64,000 bases of DNA from Chlorops oryzae (GCA_020466095.1 CM035806.1:115110950-115174949); one strand, 5' to 3'. Positions 30,923 through 41,948 are shown, counted from the first letter of the stretch. Notes: generated from the sequence alone by a model not told the origin. Numbers and translations: made by a program.

Positions 30923-32371
30923 ATGGTACTTCGTTCACCAGCAATAACTAAGTCGAAGATGACATATAATAGCTGTGTGCTCTGCAGTGCTCAAGATTCC
31001 CTAGAAAGGGTGCAGTGTGACACATGTGATCTCTGGTATCACTTTGTGTGTGTCGGCGTAACCAGTTCGATTGCCGAACAACCTTGGGAATGCCCTATAT
31101 GTCAGCAAGCGGCCACTCTTCAAAATGGTACCAGTTTGGCGGGTGTGGCTTAACCAGTCAAAGGCGCAAGCTTAGTTGGAGTCGTTGACACTAAAAAACC
31201 ATTACCTGTCTGTGAGGAACTTCCCAGGAAGGTAAACTCAGCTGATAAACATACATATGCAGGGGGATCGACGAGATTCAGTGCATCTTCAAGACGCCAA
31301 ATGGAACTTATATTGAAGCAGCTTGACGTAGAGAAGGCTTTAGAAAAGCTATACATCCAAAAAAGTATGAAGCTTTACATGAGAATGTGGATGAGGATGA
31401 TTTTTGTCATAGCAGTAATAGTATTCGCTTCATTCGTACCAAAGAATGGGTATCACAGCAAGCGTTTGGAGGAACTAAGAAAGAAGTAAAACAGATACCA
31501 AATCAGGTTTGTGCAACTGCTGAAAGGCGGTTAACTCGGAAAGCATTATCTACGCGACATGCCTTGTCAAAAGATTTGCCTCTTTTTTCCGGAAAGCCTG
31601 AGGAATGGCCGTTATTCTTTAGTGCGTTCAACGAAAGTACTCAGTTGTGTGCATTTTCCGATGGAGAAAATCTTCTAAGATACAACGATGCCTTAGTGTA
31701 AAGTCTCTGGATGTGGTGCGTAGTCTTCTTTCGATCCCTAAAAACGTCCTAGAATTTCTCAAATTGCTGAATATGATGTTTGGCAGACCCGAAACAATAA
31801 TCAACGCTATGATTGAGAAAGTAGAGTTGGAGCCTCCTGTCAAAGCTGACAGATTGGACACTTTAGTCAGCTATGCAATCAGTGCTAAAAACTTGTGCTC
31901 AACATTGGAAGCCTCAAGTTTGGTTTCGCATAAGAATAATCTCGTTGAAAAGCTGCCTGCACAGACTAAACTTTACTGGGCAATGTACACTTCAATTCAA
32001 GCAAAGTCAATATCCATATTTTCCAATTGGCTGTTCCAGATTGCTGGGGCAATAAGTGAAGTTTCACCCGTAACTTTGCAAAACAATATACAGGGAAACG
32101 TTCATTCACACGATCATTCTGAAGCAGTTGAAACAGAAATGTGCTTATTATGCAATTAGCCCCACAAATTTGAGAACTGTTACAAATTCCAAGAGATGAA
32201 GCTAGTAGATCGCTGGAAGAAGGTTAGACGACTTAAATTATGTCGTCTGTGTCTTACCAAATATGCTTACAATCAATGCACCAAGGATAAATGCCCAGTA
32301 GGAGGTTGTGAAGCTAAACACCATAAGCTCCTGCATAAATTCAAACCGAAATCTGACATTGAACTTTCTTA
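30923..32371 (+). pseudogene. BEL/Pao gag with N-terminal PHD-like zinc finger
   Basis: The first frame (30923-31153) has CVLCSAQDSLERVQCDTCDL, then WYHFVCVGV and WECPICQ, the Cys4-His-Cys3 spacing of a PHD finger. After frame breaks comes gag of the DUF1759 type: PLFSGKPEEWPLFFSAFNES and 'IPKNVLEFLKLLNMMFGRPE'. Near 32140-32340 a zinc-binding region (CRLCLTKYAYNQCTKDKC) leads to a stop. Several frameshifts and stops (31489, 31701, 32159, 32371) break it. PHD fingers precede gag in some insect BEL/Pao elements. No LTR was found on either side. Confidence 0.75.
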
Positions 32372-32384
32372 AGTCAACCCATCT

Positions 32385-34880
32385 ATGGTGGGTCATTCAA
32401 CTGATGATCAAGGAATGAAAACATATATCAAAATCGTCCTAGTGACACTTTTCAATAAAGGAAAATCAAAATACGTGTTCGCCTTTCTCGATGATGGTTC
32501 TAGTATTACGCTCATTGAAGATAATGTAAGCAGAAAACTGGAGCTGCATGGAGAATTCAAGACTCTTTGACTCACCTGGACGTTCCAAACATCAAGAGTA
32601 GAAGATGATTCCATGCAAGTTGATCTCTCAATTTCGAAGCAAGTTCCTGGTACGAAAAGGTATTCTTTAAGAAATGTTCGAACAGTTAAAAGTTTAGCAC
32701 TACCCATGCAAAATGTTAGTCGCGAAGAACTCAACCGATTCAAGCGCTTGCGAATTATACAATATGCTGAATATCAAAATACCATGCCTCAAATTCTCAT
32801 CGGTTTGAACAATAGCTTGGTTTCTAATACACTCAAGCTTGTAGAAGGTAAGACAAATGAACAATTTGCTTCTAAAACCCGGTTGGGTTGGGTCATTCAT
32901 GGTGGCTGTAATTACAATTCCTCTGGTATGGTTGGGGCTCACTTGGTTGGAGAGTGCGATTGTAATAGAGAACTGGACGATTTACACAAGCTCGTGGCTG
33001 ACTTTTTCTCCCTTGAACGTTGTCCTGTAAAAGGGGTAGTCTCTAATGATGATAAGCGTGCGAACCTCCTACTCGAAACTACAGAAAAGTGCATTGGCGA
33101 TCGCTACGAAACTGGGTTGCTGTGGAAAAGCGATAATCAAAAAACTCCAAATAGTTACCCTATGGCCATTCAAAGGTGGCATTGTCTTGAAAAAGGGCTC
33201 AGCCCTGACCAAATTCCTAATATAAGTCAGCAAATGGAAGATTTAGTTTCTAAAAATTACACTCGAAAATTTTCCCATGAAGAAATCCTTAAAAGCAACG
33301 GTGCCGTATGGTGTCTATCAATTTTAACGGTACAAAATCCAAATAAACCTGGAAAATCCATTTGGTTTGGGATGCTGCAGCAAAGGTTTTCGGTACACCT
33401 CTAAACTCTATGCTGCTTAAAGAACCGGAACTCACGTCACCTTTGTTATCAGTTCTCTTTGGTTTTCGAATGAAGCAATTCGCAATTACAGCGGACATAA
33501 AGGAAATGTTCCATCAAGTCCGTATTGGAGAAGAGGACCTGAATGCGCAGCGGTTTCTTTGGCGTGACAACTGCAGAAGCAAGAATCCAGATGTCTACGT
33601 CATGCAAGTGATGACTTTTGGAGCTGCTCGTTCGCCGTCATCAGCACAGTATGCCAAGAATATAGACGCTCTTGATTATCTCGATACCTTTCCCAAAGCA
33701 GTAGATTCAATTTTGCATCATCATTATGTTGATGATCTTTTGGACAGTGCAGATACTGAAGATGGTTTTTATTGCTGGCAAAACAAGTCGAATTCATTCA
33801 CATGCAGGGAGGTTTTCTTATTCGTAATTGGAAGTCCAACTCACGAGCTATTATGAAAGAGGTTGGTGAGTACCGAAATCATCTAAACGATATTTTTATT
33901 GGAGAATCAAAACCCGAAATGACGACTGAAAAGGTCCTGGGTATGTGGTGGTCCACTTCATCTGACAACCTCACATTTTCGCTCAAGTTGAATCGTCAAA
34001 ACAAATACGTGTTGAGTGGAAAAATTAAACCCACAAAAAGGGACGTCTTGAAAATATTAATGTAAATTTTTGATCCATTTGGGTTTCTGTCTCCATTTAT
34101 TTGCTATTTAAAAGTCCTGCTCCAGGAGGTTTGGAGAACAACTGTATGTTACGACGATGTGGTAAATGACACTATCTTTTAAAAGTGGTTAGCATTGGTA
34201 AAAGTACTGCCAACTATTGAGAACGTTCAAATACCAAGGTGGTATGGTATTCAGCAGGGCTCTTGTATTCAATTGCACATTTTCGTTGATGCCAGTGAAA
34301 GAGCATATTGCGCAGTGGCATATTTTAGAATCGTCTTCAAGTTTATTGTTGTTTAGTAGCTGCAAAAGCTAAAGCCGCGCCAAAACAAATACTATCAATC
34401 TCTCGAATGGAATTATTGGCTGCAGTCCTGGGTGTTGGTTTGGCGAACATGATTTGTTCAATGAATCAAATTTCATTTCAAAAACGTTTCTTCTGGTCGG
34501 ATTTCAACACAGTGCTTGCCTGGTTATGTGCTGATCCCCGCACTTTTAAACAGTTTAACATGTTTCGTGTGGGAGAGATTCAGGAACATACAGACTTGGC
34601 TGAGTGGAGGTACGTTCCGAGTAAGGAAAATGTTGCAGACGATGCTACAAAGTGAAAAACTAAATTGGATTTCAACCTTATAAGCCGATGGTTTCGCGGA
34701 CCACAATTTTTACTACATTCCGAAGACAAATGGCCACAAGCAGAGGTATTTCAATCAAAAGATGTTGAAGAGTTAAAACCTCATATTGTGTTTGTGCACA
34801 ACAATGACTTATTGCCATCGCTTGAAATACAGTTTGAAAAGTATTCCAGTTCATCTCAAAAGTACGGTCAATTTTGTCAC
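32385..34880 (+). pseudogene. BEL/Pao pol: protease, RT, RNase H, start of integrase
   Basis: Order is normal for BEL: an aspartic protease (FLDDGSSITLIED; 'DDGS' where DSGS is usual), RT over 32613-34065 with TRLGWVIHG, FHQVRIGEED, the catalytic YVDDLLDSA near 33727 and 'EKVLGMWW', RNase H (34200-34655, SRMELLAAVLG and 'PSKENVADDATK') and the integrase N-terminal lead-in WFRGPQFLLHSEDKWPQAE. Coding is shifted repeatedly (breaks near 32570, 33404, 33790, 34065 and 34655), and it stops near 34880 before the integrase core, where hAT-A sequence resumes. A dead, 3'-truncated copy. Confidence 0.85.
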
Positions 34881-34904
34881 ACCTTCAGATTCCGAAATTA
34901 GTAA

Positions 34905-35434
34905 GCCTAGGTATGCTTTGGTGATATCAAATTCAAAGAACTTTTTTAAAACATTAGGGCAATCATCTAGTGAAATGAAATAAGATTTTGTTGCATCATA
35001 ATTTTTATAAAGTTTTTCAATAGCCGGCATTAAGCTTAGCCATCTGGTTGTGACATGACGCAGCACCTCACACCATTCCATCTCACAAAACTCAAATATC
35101 TCTTTTAGATTTTTCGTTCTTTTTGTTGAAGAACTGAACTTATTAAAAGTTTTTAATATTACATTTTCGAAGTCATACTTCAAAAATTTTAGGGAATTTT
35201 TAAACGCATTATGAAGCTTATGGCAAAGGCAAACCATCCCTATAGTCTCGGAATTTTCTTTTTTAAGTTCAACAAATAAACTTTTCTTAATTCCAAAATT
35301 TACATTTGCGTTGTCAGCAGAAAAGCTGGTAACGTTTGACAGGTTTATGTTGTTCTCACTGAGTTGTAACTTAATATGTTTGCTACATCAAGTGATAACT
35401 CTGAATCGGAATTAAAAAAACTTAAAAGCTTTAT
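34905..35434 (-). pseudogene. hAT-A transposase, central part
   Basis: The complement continues the gene from the other side of the 35443-38819 insertion: 'IKLLSFFNSDSELSLDVAN', a frameshift near 35380, then 'SFSADNANVNFG', CLCHKLHNAFKNS and HVTTRWLSLMPAIEKLY, which are RNase H-fold core motifs of this hAT type. It ends at the BEL fragment boundary. Confidence 0.75.
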
Positions 35435-35611
35435 ATTAGTACTAGAGTCCGACCGAACCTTCGGTTTCGGTTTCGGTTCGGCCATCGAATCGTCCTAAAA
35501 TTTCAGTTTCGGTTTCGGTTCGGTTTTAGCTCGGAATAGGCCGAAACCGTAACCGAAACTTTGAAACATATTTTAGTATTTTGAAAAAGAAAAATTTTCA
35601 CATTTTACTGT

Positions 35612-35735
35612 TATGGAGTGGCTCTGGGAAAGCGTAGGAGATGCGTGCTATGCTGTTGATCCCAGGGTCCGAGGATCGATTTCCGACCCAGGCGAAACGG
35701 GGTGTAACGTTCCAAGCCTAGCACTTCTTTTTCAA
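35612..35735 (+). mobile_element. tRNA-derived SINE, copy 2
   Basis: 'agtggctctgggaaagcgtagg', 'cttgatccca'-like segment and 'gatcgatttccgaccc' match the head of the SINE at 12733-12979 in order and spacing. The 3' tail and TSD are not clear. Confidence 0.65.
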
Positions 35736-36083
35736 AAACTCCACTGCAACATACATACCTACATATGTTACTATTATGGAAATACCAAAAGACTTGAAAC
35801 AAAACTTTGTACAACTACTTAAAGTGAAAAAGCCTTAATTTTAACAATGGGAATTCGGACTTTTTGTTTTGTTTTACACATAATTCTGTTATGTTTTTTT
35901 TAAACATTAGTAATGTATTTGCCTCGGAATTTTAATATGTAATAAAAAGAAAAAATTTCAAAAATATATTCAGAAAATATTCAAAAAAATTCAAAAAAAT
36001 TGCAAAAAATTCAAAATATTCAAAAATTTCAGTCAAAAATTCCAAACTAGTTCGATTTAGTATCCCTATTTAAATGTTCAACT

Positions 36084-37179
36084 GAAGGGCAGCCGCGAAT
36101 AACGTTGTAAGTGACAGAATTCAAATTGTTCACAATTCGCAAAAAACGTTTTAAATTAAGAAGACAATTTCTGTATTTTTTTTTTAAATTTATTATCAAA
36201 GTATTTAGTTTAAAAAACCATTTTAGTAAAAAAAAAAATTGTGTAATTATAATATTATATTTGTTTAGTAAATGATATATTGTATCATTTTAAAATGGAA
36301 GAACGTTTCATATCCAAAACTCGTTGCTTGTTAAAACGTTATTCCACGATTCGCAACAGAGAGTACGATGTCATTTGAAACGTTATTCGATAAAAAATAC
36401 TTCTTCCAAAGGAATTTTCTTCCATTAGCTTCTGTGTCTAAAATAAAGGATTTATCATAGAGATTTAAAAATAATTTATTACAAAAAACTATATAACAAA
36501 AACATAAATCCAGTATGAAACGAAAATTCTTTTCAAGAACTTTAAACTAAACTTCAAAGATATTGCTAAATTTAAACGCAGACCGATTTATAAAACTCGG
36601 CGTAGCTCTCATGCAAGTATGATGCCATTGCCAGTAGATCCTTTTTCTTTTCCTCACTTAATCTTAAGTAAGTTTTTTCGTAGAACTTATGAAAATGGTC
36701 CCTAATTTGCTGTATGCTAAATCTTTTACAATAAAAGCAGCATCGACAATCACAAACCTATAAAATTATAATTTCAATGAAACATAGTTTTATGTGCACT
36801 TGAAACGTTATTCCATGTTACCTGGTCAGGAGCGTTTCTTTCAGGTTAACTCTTATTTTTTCTTGAAATATAAGCTTTTCCACTATTTCTTAACCTTTTA
36901 CTTCTATTGTCTTTCCAATTTTCGACATTAGCTTTTCGTTTTGTACCTCGGTAGCACTTGTCAATTAAATTTGATAATTCAGATCGCATCATTTTGTTAT
37001 GCACTTACAACGTTCTTCGACTGACTGACTCTTTCTAATTGCGATTTGATCGATCTAAGGTGCAAAATTTTGGATGATTTGTTGTTGGAGCAATGTAAAA
37101 GAAGCATGTCAAAGAGAATATGCAAAAAAAACGGTTTTTCAAAAATTGGCGTTTGCAACGTTATTCGCGGCTGCCCTTC
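36084..37179 (-). mobile_element. DNA transposon with 24-bp TIRs and 4-bp TSD (possible Sola)
   Basis: Both ends carry GAAGGGCAGCCGCGAATA followed by 'acgttg' in inverse orientation; AACT flanks it (36080-36083, 37180-37183). A 4-bp TSD is known for Sola elements, but the TSD could be read differently because the sequence is palindromic there. Coding remains on the minus strand support an autonomous ancestor. 'aacgttattc' recurs in the interior. Confidence 0.65.
36590..36992 (-). pseudogene. Transposase-like fragments of the 4-bp-TSD element
   Basis: Two coding-like blocks on the minus strand. 36846-36992 opens with MMRSELSNLIDKCYRGTKRK and continues basic ('KRLRNSGKAYIS') to a stop. 36590-36757, behind an acceptor (TTTATAG), reads CDCRCCFYCKRFSIQQIRDH and 'YEKTYLRLSEEKKKDLLAM'. 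The pair (basic 'KRLRN.GK.Y' block, then 'C.C....C..F...+R..' block) matches a multicopy unnamed protein family in arthropods, which I suspect is a transposase family. The rest of the protein is missing. Confidence 0.45.
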
Positions 37180-37228
37180 AACTGTCAAATTAACAAAAAA
37201 AAGCCTACTTCAGTGAATAAAATATTCA

Positions 37229-38556
37229 ACAAGTAAGAAAGCTAAAGTCGGTCAAGCCCGACTTTGAAATACCCAGCGTCCCGACATTATGAGCGCACTA
37301 TGTTTTGCTTCTCCATCTGTGGGCGTGGCAGTGGGAGGGCAAAAAAAATTATTTCCGTACACCTTTCATTCGCCTTGGTGATCCTATGTTGCGAATTTGA
37401 AGCTTCTACGCCCTTTACTTCGGAAGTTACGAAAAATCTTCATTTGTGGGCGTGGCAGTGGGCGTGCCACATAAAATTTTTACCTACACCTTTCATTCGC
37501 CTTGGTGAACCTATGTTGCGAATTTGAAGCTTCTACGCCCTTTACTTCGGAAGTTACGAAAAATCTTCATTTGTGGGCGTGGCAGTGGGCGGGCCACATA
37601 AAATTTTTACCTACACCTTTCATTCGCCTTGGTGAACCTATGTTGCGAATTTGAAGCTTCTACGCCTTTTACTTCGGAAGTTACGAAAAATCTTCATTTG
37701 TGGGCGTGGAAGTGGGCGGGCCACATAAAATTTTTACCTACACCTTTCATTCGCCTTGGTGAACCTATGTTGCGAATTTGAAGCTTCTACGCCTTTTACT
37801 TCGGAAGTTACGAAAAATCTTCATTTGTGGGCGTGGCAGGGGGCGGGCCATTTAAATTTTTTCCCTACACCTTTAATTTGCCTTGGTCAACCTATGTTGC
37901 GAAATTTGAAGCGTCTACGCCTATTAATTCGGAAGTTACGAAAAATCGCCATTTGTGGGCGTGGCAGTGGGCGGGCCATAAATTTTTTTCCTACACCTTT
38001 CATTCGCCTTGGTCAACCTATGTTGCAAATTTTTGAAGCTTCTACACCTTTTACTTCACAAGTTACGATAACCCTTATTTGTGGGCTTATTTGTGGGCGT
38101 GGCTCACGGAGGGCGGCGTCAATTTTTTTCCAGGATATGTCCCTTTTCGTAAGTTTATCCAGTACACCAAATATCAATGGAATGTGTTGAGTGGTTAGCA
38201 AGTTACAAGCATTTTACTGAAAACACATTATATTCATTTGTGGGCGTGGCAGTGGGCGGATGTCTCCCATTTTTACTTAGGATCATACTCGGATCCCGAT
38301 ATACCTGTGTGCCAAAATTTCGACTTGATTGGTCCAGCCGTTTCGGAGGAGATCCGACCACGGACGGACGGACTCAATGACGGACGGACGGACGGACGGA
38401 CGGACTTGGACAGACGGACAGACGGACATGTCTAAATCGATTCAGTTTTTGATCCTGATCATTTCTATATATATATGTCTATATCTCGGAGCTTAGTTCT
38501 CCCTGTTACAAGATTCGCACAAAACTAATATACCCCGCTTACGCTGGGTATAAAAA
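37229..38556 (+). mobile_element. DINE-1-like family B unit, copy 3 (most complete)
   Basis: Starts 'aacaagtaagaaagc', hairpin AAGTCGG/CCGACTT, then ATACCCAGCGT near 37269. Six tandem 127-bp units follow ('cctatgttgcgaa' at 37383, 37510, 37637, 37764, 37891 and 38017), then 'tcgacttgattgg', a (GGAC)n tract (38361-38427) and the end ACGCTGGGTAT, complement of the start motif. 'gtgggcgtggcagtgggcgg' blocks and the (GTCY)n tract are features of INE-1/DINE-1 and mini-me elements, non-autonomous relatives of Helentrons. No coding capacity. Confidence 0.85.
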
Positions 38557-38827
38557 AGCACAGTTAAATGCAAAAAAAAATCAAAATATTCAATAAATTC
38601 AAATAATTGAAAAAATTGGAAAATATTCAAAATCCGAGCTCTAGTAATGTATATATTTTAAATTCATATACTAGCAAACAATAAAATTAGTTTTGTTTCT
38701 CAGATTTGAAAAGTTTTGGTTTCGGTTTCGGTTCCGCCACCGAATCTTTAAAACAACGGAATATGTTATTTGGTTTCGGTTCGGTTTCGGTTGAAAATTT
38801 TGACTTCGGTCGGACTCTAATTAATAC

Positions 38828-39515
38828 CTGTATTCTTACTAAAATATCTTACAATCAAGGAAAATGTCTTTATATTTCCTTTAATAGAAGCATCAGTTGA
38901 GAGCGAAAACGGATAATTATTTTCCAAATCCTTTAATATCATAGCAACGGAATGCTTTCCTAGAACGCTTGTAACAATTCTGCTACATTTTGTTCGCCCA
39001 CAAGAAAAACTGGCCGCGATCACGGAGTCAGGAAAAATGTTTTTGAAAAGCTTACCACTGCAATCAGCTGAGATGTAACTATAACTGTGATTCACGGTAT
39101 GATATGCAAAAGTAGCTTCCGCTAAATAAGAGCAATTACTATTGATTGGTATTTTAGGTTTTAAATGTGTTGACACAGATTTTTGGCGGTGGAATGTTTC
39201 CATGTTGCGTATATGTTTGGCACTTTTTAAATGCCTGTATATGGCTGTTATGCCACCATATCCAACTGTGAAATTGCAAGTGCACCCAACACATCTGGAA
39301 CAAATAAGCCAAAAACACAAAAGCACGATCGGATTGAAGCCCGGCCAGTCATATTGAATCACATACCTTGCTTCGGTTTCGTTGCTAGTTCTCTGAATCC
39401 AGTCAAATTGGGCCAACCATTGATTCTTGCATTTATTTTTCCTTCTCTCCATTCTTATCGCGGCAATAGTAAATATATTTAAAACAAGTTTTTTAAGTCT
39501 TATTTTTCCACTCAT
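38828..39515 (-). pseudogene. hAT-A transposase N-terminus
   Basis: ATG at 39515 starts MSGKIRLKKLVLN. A zinc-finger-like region follows (CVGCTCNFTVGYGG, 'HLKSAKHIRNME'), then KIPINSNCSYLAEATFAYH, 'FKNIFPDSVIAASFSCGRTK' and 'LSTDASIKGN', where an Asp at the start of the RNase H fold is expected. It is cut at 38827 by hAT-B. The start codon and the first 230 codons are uninterrupted, so this part is the best preserved. Confidence 0.75.
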
Positions 39516-39779
39516 AACACGGGACGGTTTGCTTAAAATGGTACTGAAATTTCCATTTCCAATTGATTGTTTTTCACAACCGTTATATAGAAAAAGTTAA
39601 AGATGCCCGAATATTATCGATGCTCAAAGTCAAAACATCGAAATCCTAGTCGATTTCTTAATCAGTCAGAATTTTACCTGGGACCGATTTACACTTTTGT
39701 ACAAATATTCGAGTTCGGTAAAATTGGCAAGGAAAGTGTAATTATTTCTCCCCTATTAATAAATTTCGATCGGTTTTAA

Positions 39780-40502
39780 GGGCATGGTATGGTTTTAAAC
39801 CCGAAAAAAAGGCATGTTTTCATGATTTTTTTTTGGAGACATGAATAATGTTGGTTTATTTTCTTCATATACATGTTGTAGTTATGCTTATTAAGTGTAT
39901 TTGGGAAAAAAAAAATTGAAATTATCGATAGATAAATACGTGGTATCGATTCTCCGGAGGCTCCTCGAAAAAAAGTTGGTTTGCCGTGAACATGATTAGA
40001 GGTTAGCGGTTCATCAGAAAAAAAAAGGAAACATGTTTTTAAAAGGTAATTTGTATCCCGAGGTATCGCCGTGGCCCTATTTTTTTTTAATAATTTTTTT
40101 TTTTTTTTTGGTAGCGTTTTGAAGTCAAAAACGCGATTTTCGCTTAAAAATTGAGGTTACTTTATTATTTTAAAATAGGAAAAAAAAATAAAAAAAAGGG
40201 CCACTGCGATACCTGTTGATTTATGTGCATAATAATTGAAAAAAATTTTAAAACGATCGGTCAAGTAGATTTTGCAGCATCGTGTTCACGGACTTCAAAA
40301 AAGTCGTTTTCCACAAAATCGATTTGAAATTTTTTTTTCTACACTTTTTACACTAAGGTCCACTCACTTGAATCGCTGTATCTCCTTTAGTTTTAGTACG
40401 ATTTACTTGGAATTTTTACACAATACTCTTGAAATGTTGTACATTCAGAAAAAAAATAAAAAAAAAAACAACCCAAAAATTTTTTAAAACCATACCATGC
40501 CC
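39780..40502. mobile_element. TTAA-flanked (piggyBac-like) MITE, 723 bp
   Basis: Ends GGGCATGGTATGGTTTTAAA and complement, flanked by TTAA (39776-39779 and 40503-40506). No transposase. TTAA duplication is characteristic of piggyBac; Sola3 elements also target TTAA. Confidence 0.85.
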
Positions 40503-40530
40503 TTAAAAAGCAGTACAAAGAAGTACGAAA

Positions 40531-41560
40531 AACAAGTAAGAAAGCTAAAGTCGGTCAAGCCCGACTTTGAGATACCCAGCGTCCCGACATTATGAGCGCA
40601 CTATGTTTTGCTTCTCTATTTGTGGGCGTGGCAGTGGGAGGGCAACATAAATTATTTCCCTACACCTTTCATTCGCCTTGGTGAACCTATGTTGCGAATT
40701 TGAAGCTTCTACGCCTTTTACTTCGGAAGTTACGAAAAATCTTCATTTGTGGGCGTGGCAGTAGGCAGGCCACATAAGATTATTTCCTACACCTTTCATT
40801 CGCCTTGGTAAACCTATTTGCGAATTTGAAGCTTCTACGCCTTTTACTTCGGAAGTTACGAAAAATCTTTATTTGTGGGCGTGGCAGTGGGCGGGCCACA
40901 AAAATTTTTTTCCTACACCTTTCATTCGCCTTGGTGAACCTATGTTGCGAATTTGAAGCTTCAACGCCTTTTACTTCGGAAGTTATGAAAATTCTCTATT
41001 TGTGCGCGTGTCAGTGGGCGGGCTACATAAATTTTTGTTCCTACACCTTTTATTTGCCTTGGTCAACCTATGCTGCGAATTTGAAGATTCTACGCCTTTT
41101 ACTTCACAAGTTACGATAAGCCCTTATTTTTGGACTTATTTGTGGGCGTGGCTCGAGGAGGGCGGCGTCCATTTTTTGCCAGGAAATGTCCCTTTTCGTA
41201 GTTTACCAGCACACCAAATATCAATGGAATGTGTTGAGTGGTTCGCAAGTTACAAGCATTTTACTGAAAACACAATAAAGTCATTTGTGGGCGGATGTCT
41301 TCCATTTTTACTTGGGATCATACTCGGACCCCGATATACATGTGTGCCAAATTTCGACTTCATTGGTTCAGCCGTTTTGGAGGAGATCCGACTACGGACG
41401 GATGGACAGACGGTCAGACGGACAGACGGACATGTCTAAATCGATTCAGTTTTTGATCCTGATCACTTCTATATATATTTTTCTATATCTCCGGAGCTTA
41501 ATTCTCCCTGTTACAAGATTTGCACAAAACTAATATACCCCGCTTACGCTGGGTATAAAA
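40531..41560 (+). mobile_element. DINE-1-like family B unit, copy 4
   Basis: Same termini and order as copy 3 but only four 127-bp units ('cctatgttgcg' type starts at 40686, 40813, 40939 and 41067) and a shorter (GGAC)n tract (41395-41431). It lies near the right end of hAT-A between 'agtac' words of that element. Confidence 0.85.
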
Positions 41561-41661
41561 AGCAGTACATTTGCGGATTTATTTTTTTGGGAGTACAACG
41601 CAGTACATCGCTTCAAAAAGCAGTACGTTTACTCCCAAAAACAGTTCGTCTGGTAACCCTA

Positions 41662-41940
41662 GTTTACTTTTATGACTTGTTTGAATTAGTTTGAGGAAGG
41701 AGAAGCAACTTTCACATAAGAAAGTGGTGCCAAACATCGATTGCAATTTGTTCATAGCTTCCTTTGTTTGACCATACTTACCTTCGTCAATATTTTTCCG
41801 AAAATTAATTCCTATGTGAATTGGAACTGTCAAATCTGATTGCATCATTAAAATTTCATTTTGTAGTGGAATATCATATTTAGTAGCGTCGCATTTCCAT
41901 TCTGCTATGCAACAAGTATTTTGAAAAAACGCCCGTTTCG
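41662..41940 (-). pseudogene. GTF2IRD2/ZBED-like hAT fragment, copy 2 (5' part)
   Basis: The complement encodes MMQSDLTVPIHIGINFRKNI, 'DEGKYGQTKEAMNKLQSMFG' and TTFLCESCFSFLKLIQTSHK, the 'LFG.TYLCES.FS' block of GTF2IRD2/ZBED-type hAT proteins. It continues the copy cut at 24199 and then passes into hAT-A terminus sequence. Confidence 0.7.
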
Positions 41941-41948
41941 CTTGAGTA

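Larger units (their letters stand above)
35443..38819. mobile_element. hAT-B non-autonomous element inside the hAT-A gene
   Basis: Perfect 15-bp TIRs TAGAGTCCGACCGAA and complement; 8-bp TSD ATTAGTAC (35435-35442) and ATTAATAC (38820-38827), one mismatch. Removing it and one TSD joins 'NTGIN' to 'IKLLSFF' in frame in the host transposase, which proves both borders. Both ends carry tandem 'ggtttc'/'ggttcg' words (35458-35545, 38706-38800). It contains a SINE head, a 1.1-kb TIR element and a family B unit, so its own unique DNA is under 1 kb. Confidence 0.9.
24200..41661 (-). mobile_element. hAT-A transposon, expanded to 17.5 kb by nested insertions
   Basis: Termini TAGGGTTACCAGA (24200-24212) and its complement (41649-41661); TSD GTTTTCTT (24192-24199) and GTTTACTT (41662-41669), one mismatch. 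The flanks on both sides belong to one unit, seen whole at 23195-23645. Subterminal 'agtacatttt' words occur at both ends. Its transposase gene runs on the minus strand in pieces: 38828-39515, 34905-35434 and 24540-24970. Without insertions the element would be a few kb, normal for hAT. Inserted material: 25976-30702, 30923-34880, 35443-38819, 39780-40502 and 40531-41560. Confidence 0.85.

Noticed and set aside
37756..38190. Repeat ORFs such as the 144-aa frame in family B
   Set aside because: They follow the 127-bp array and recur in other copies with shifted frames; DINE-like units are non-coding.
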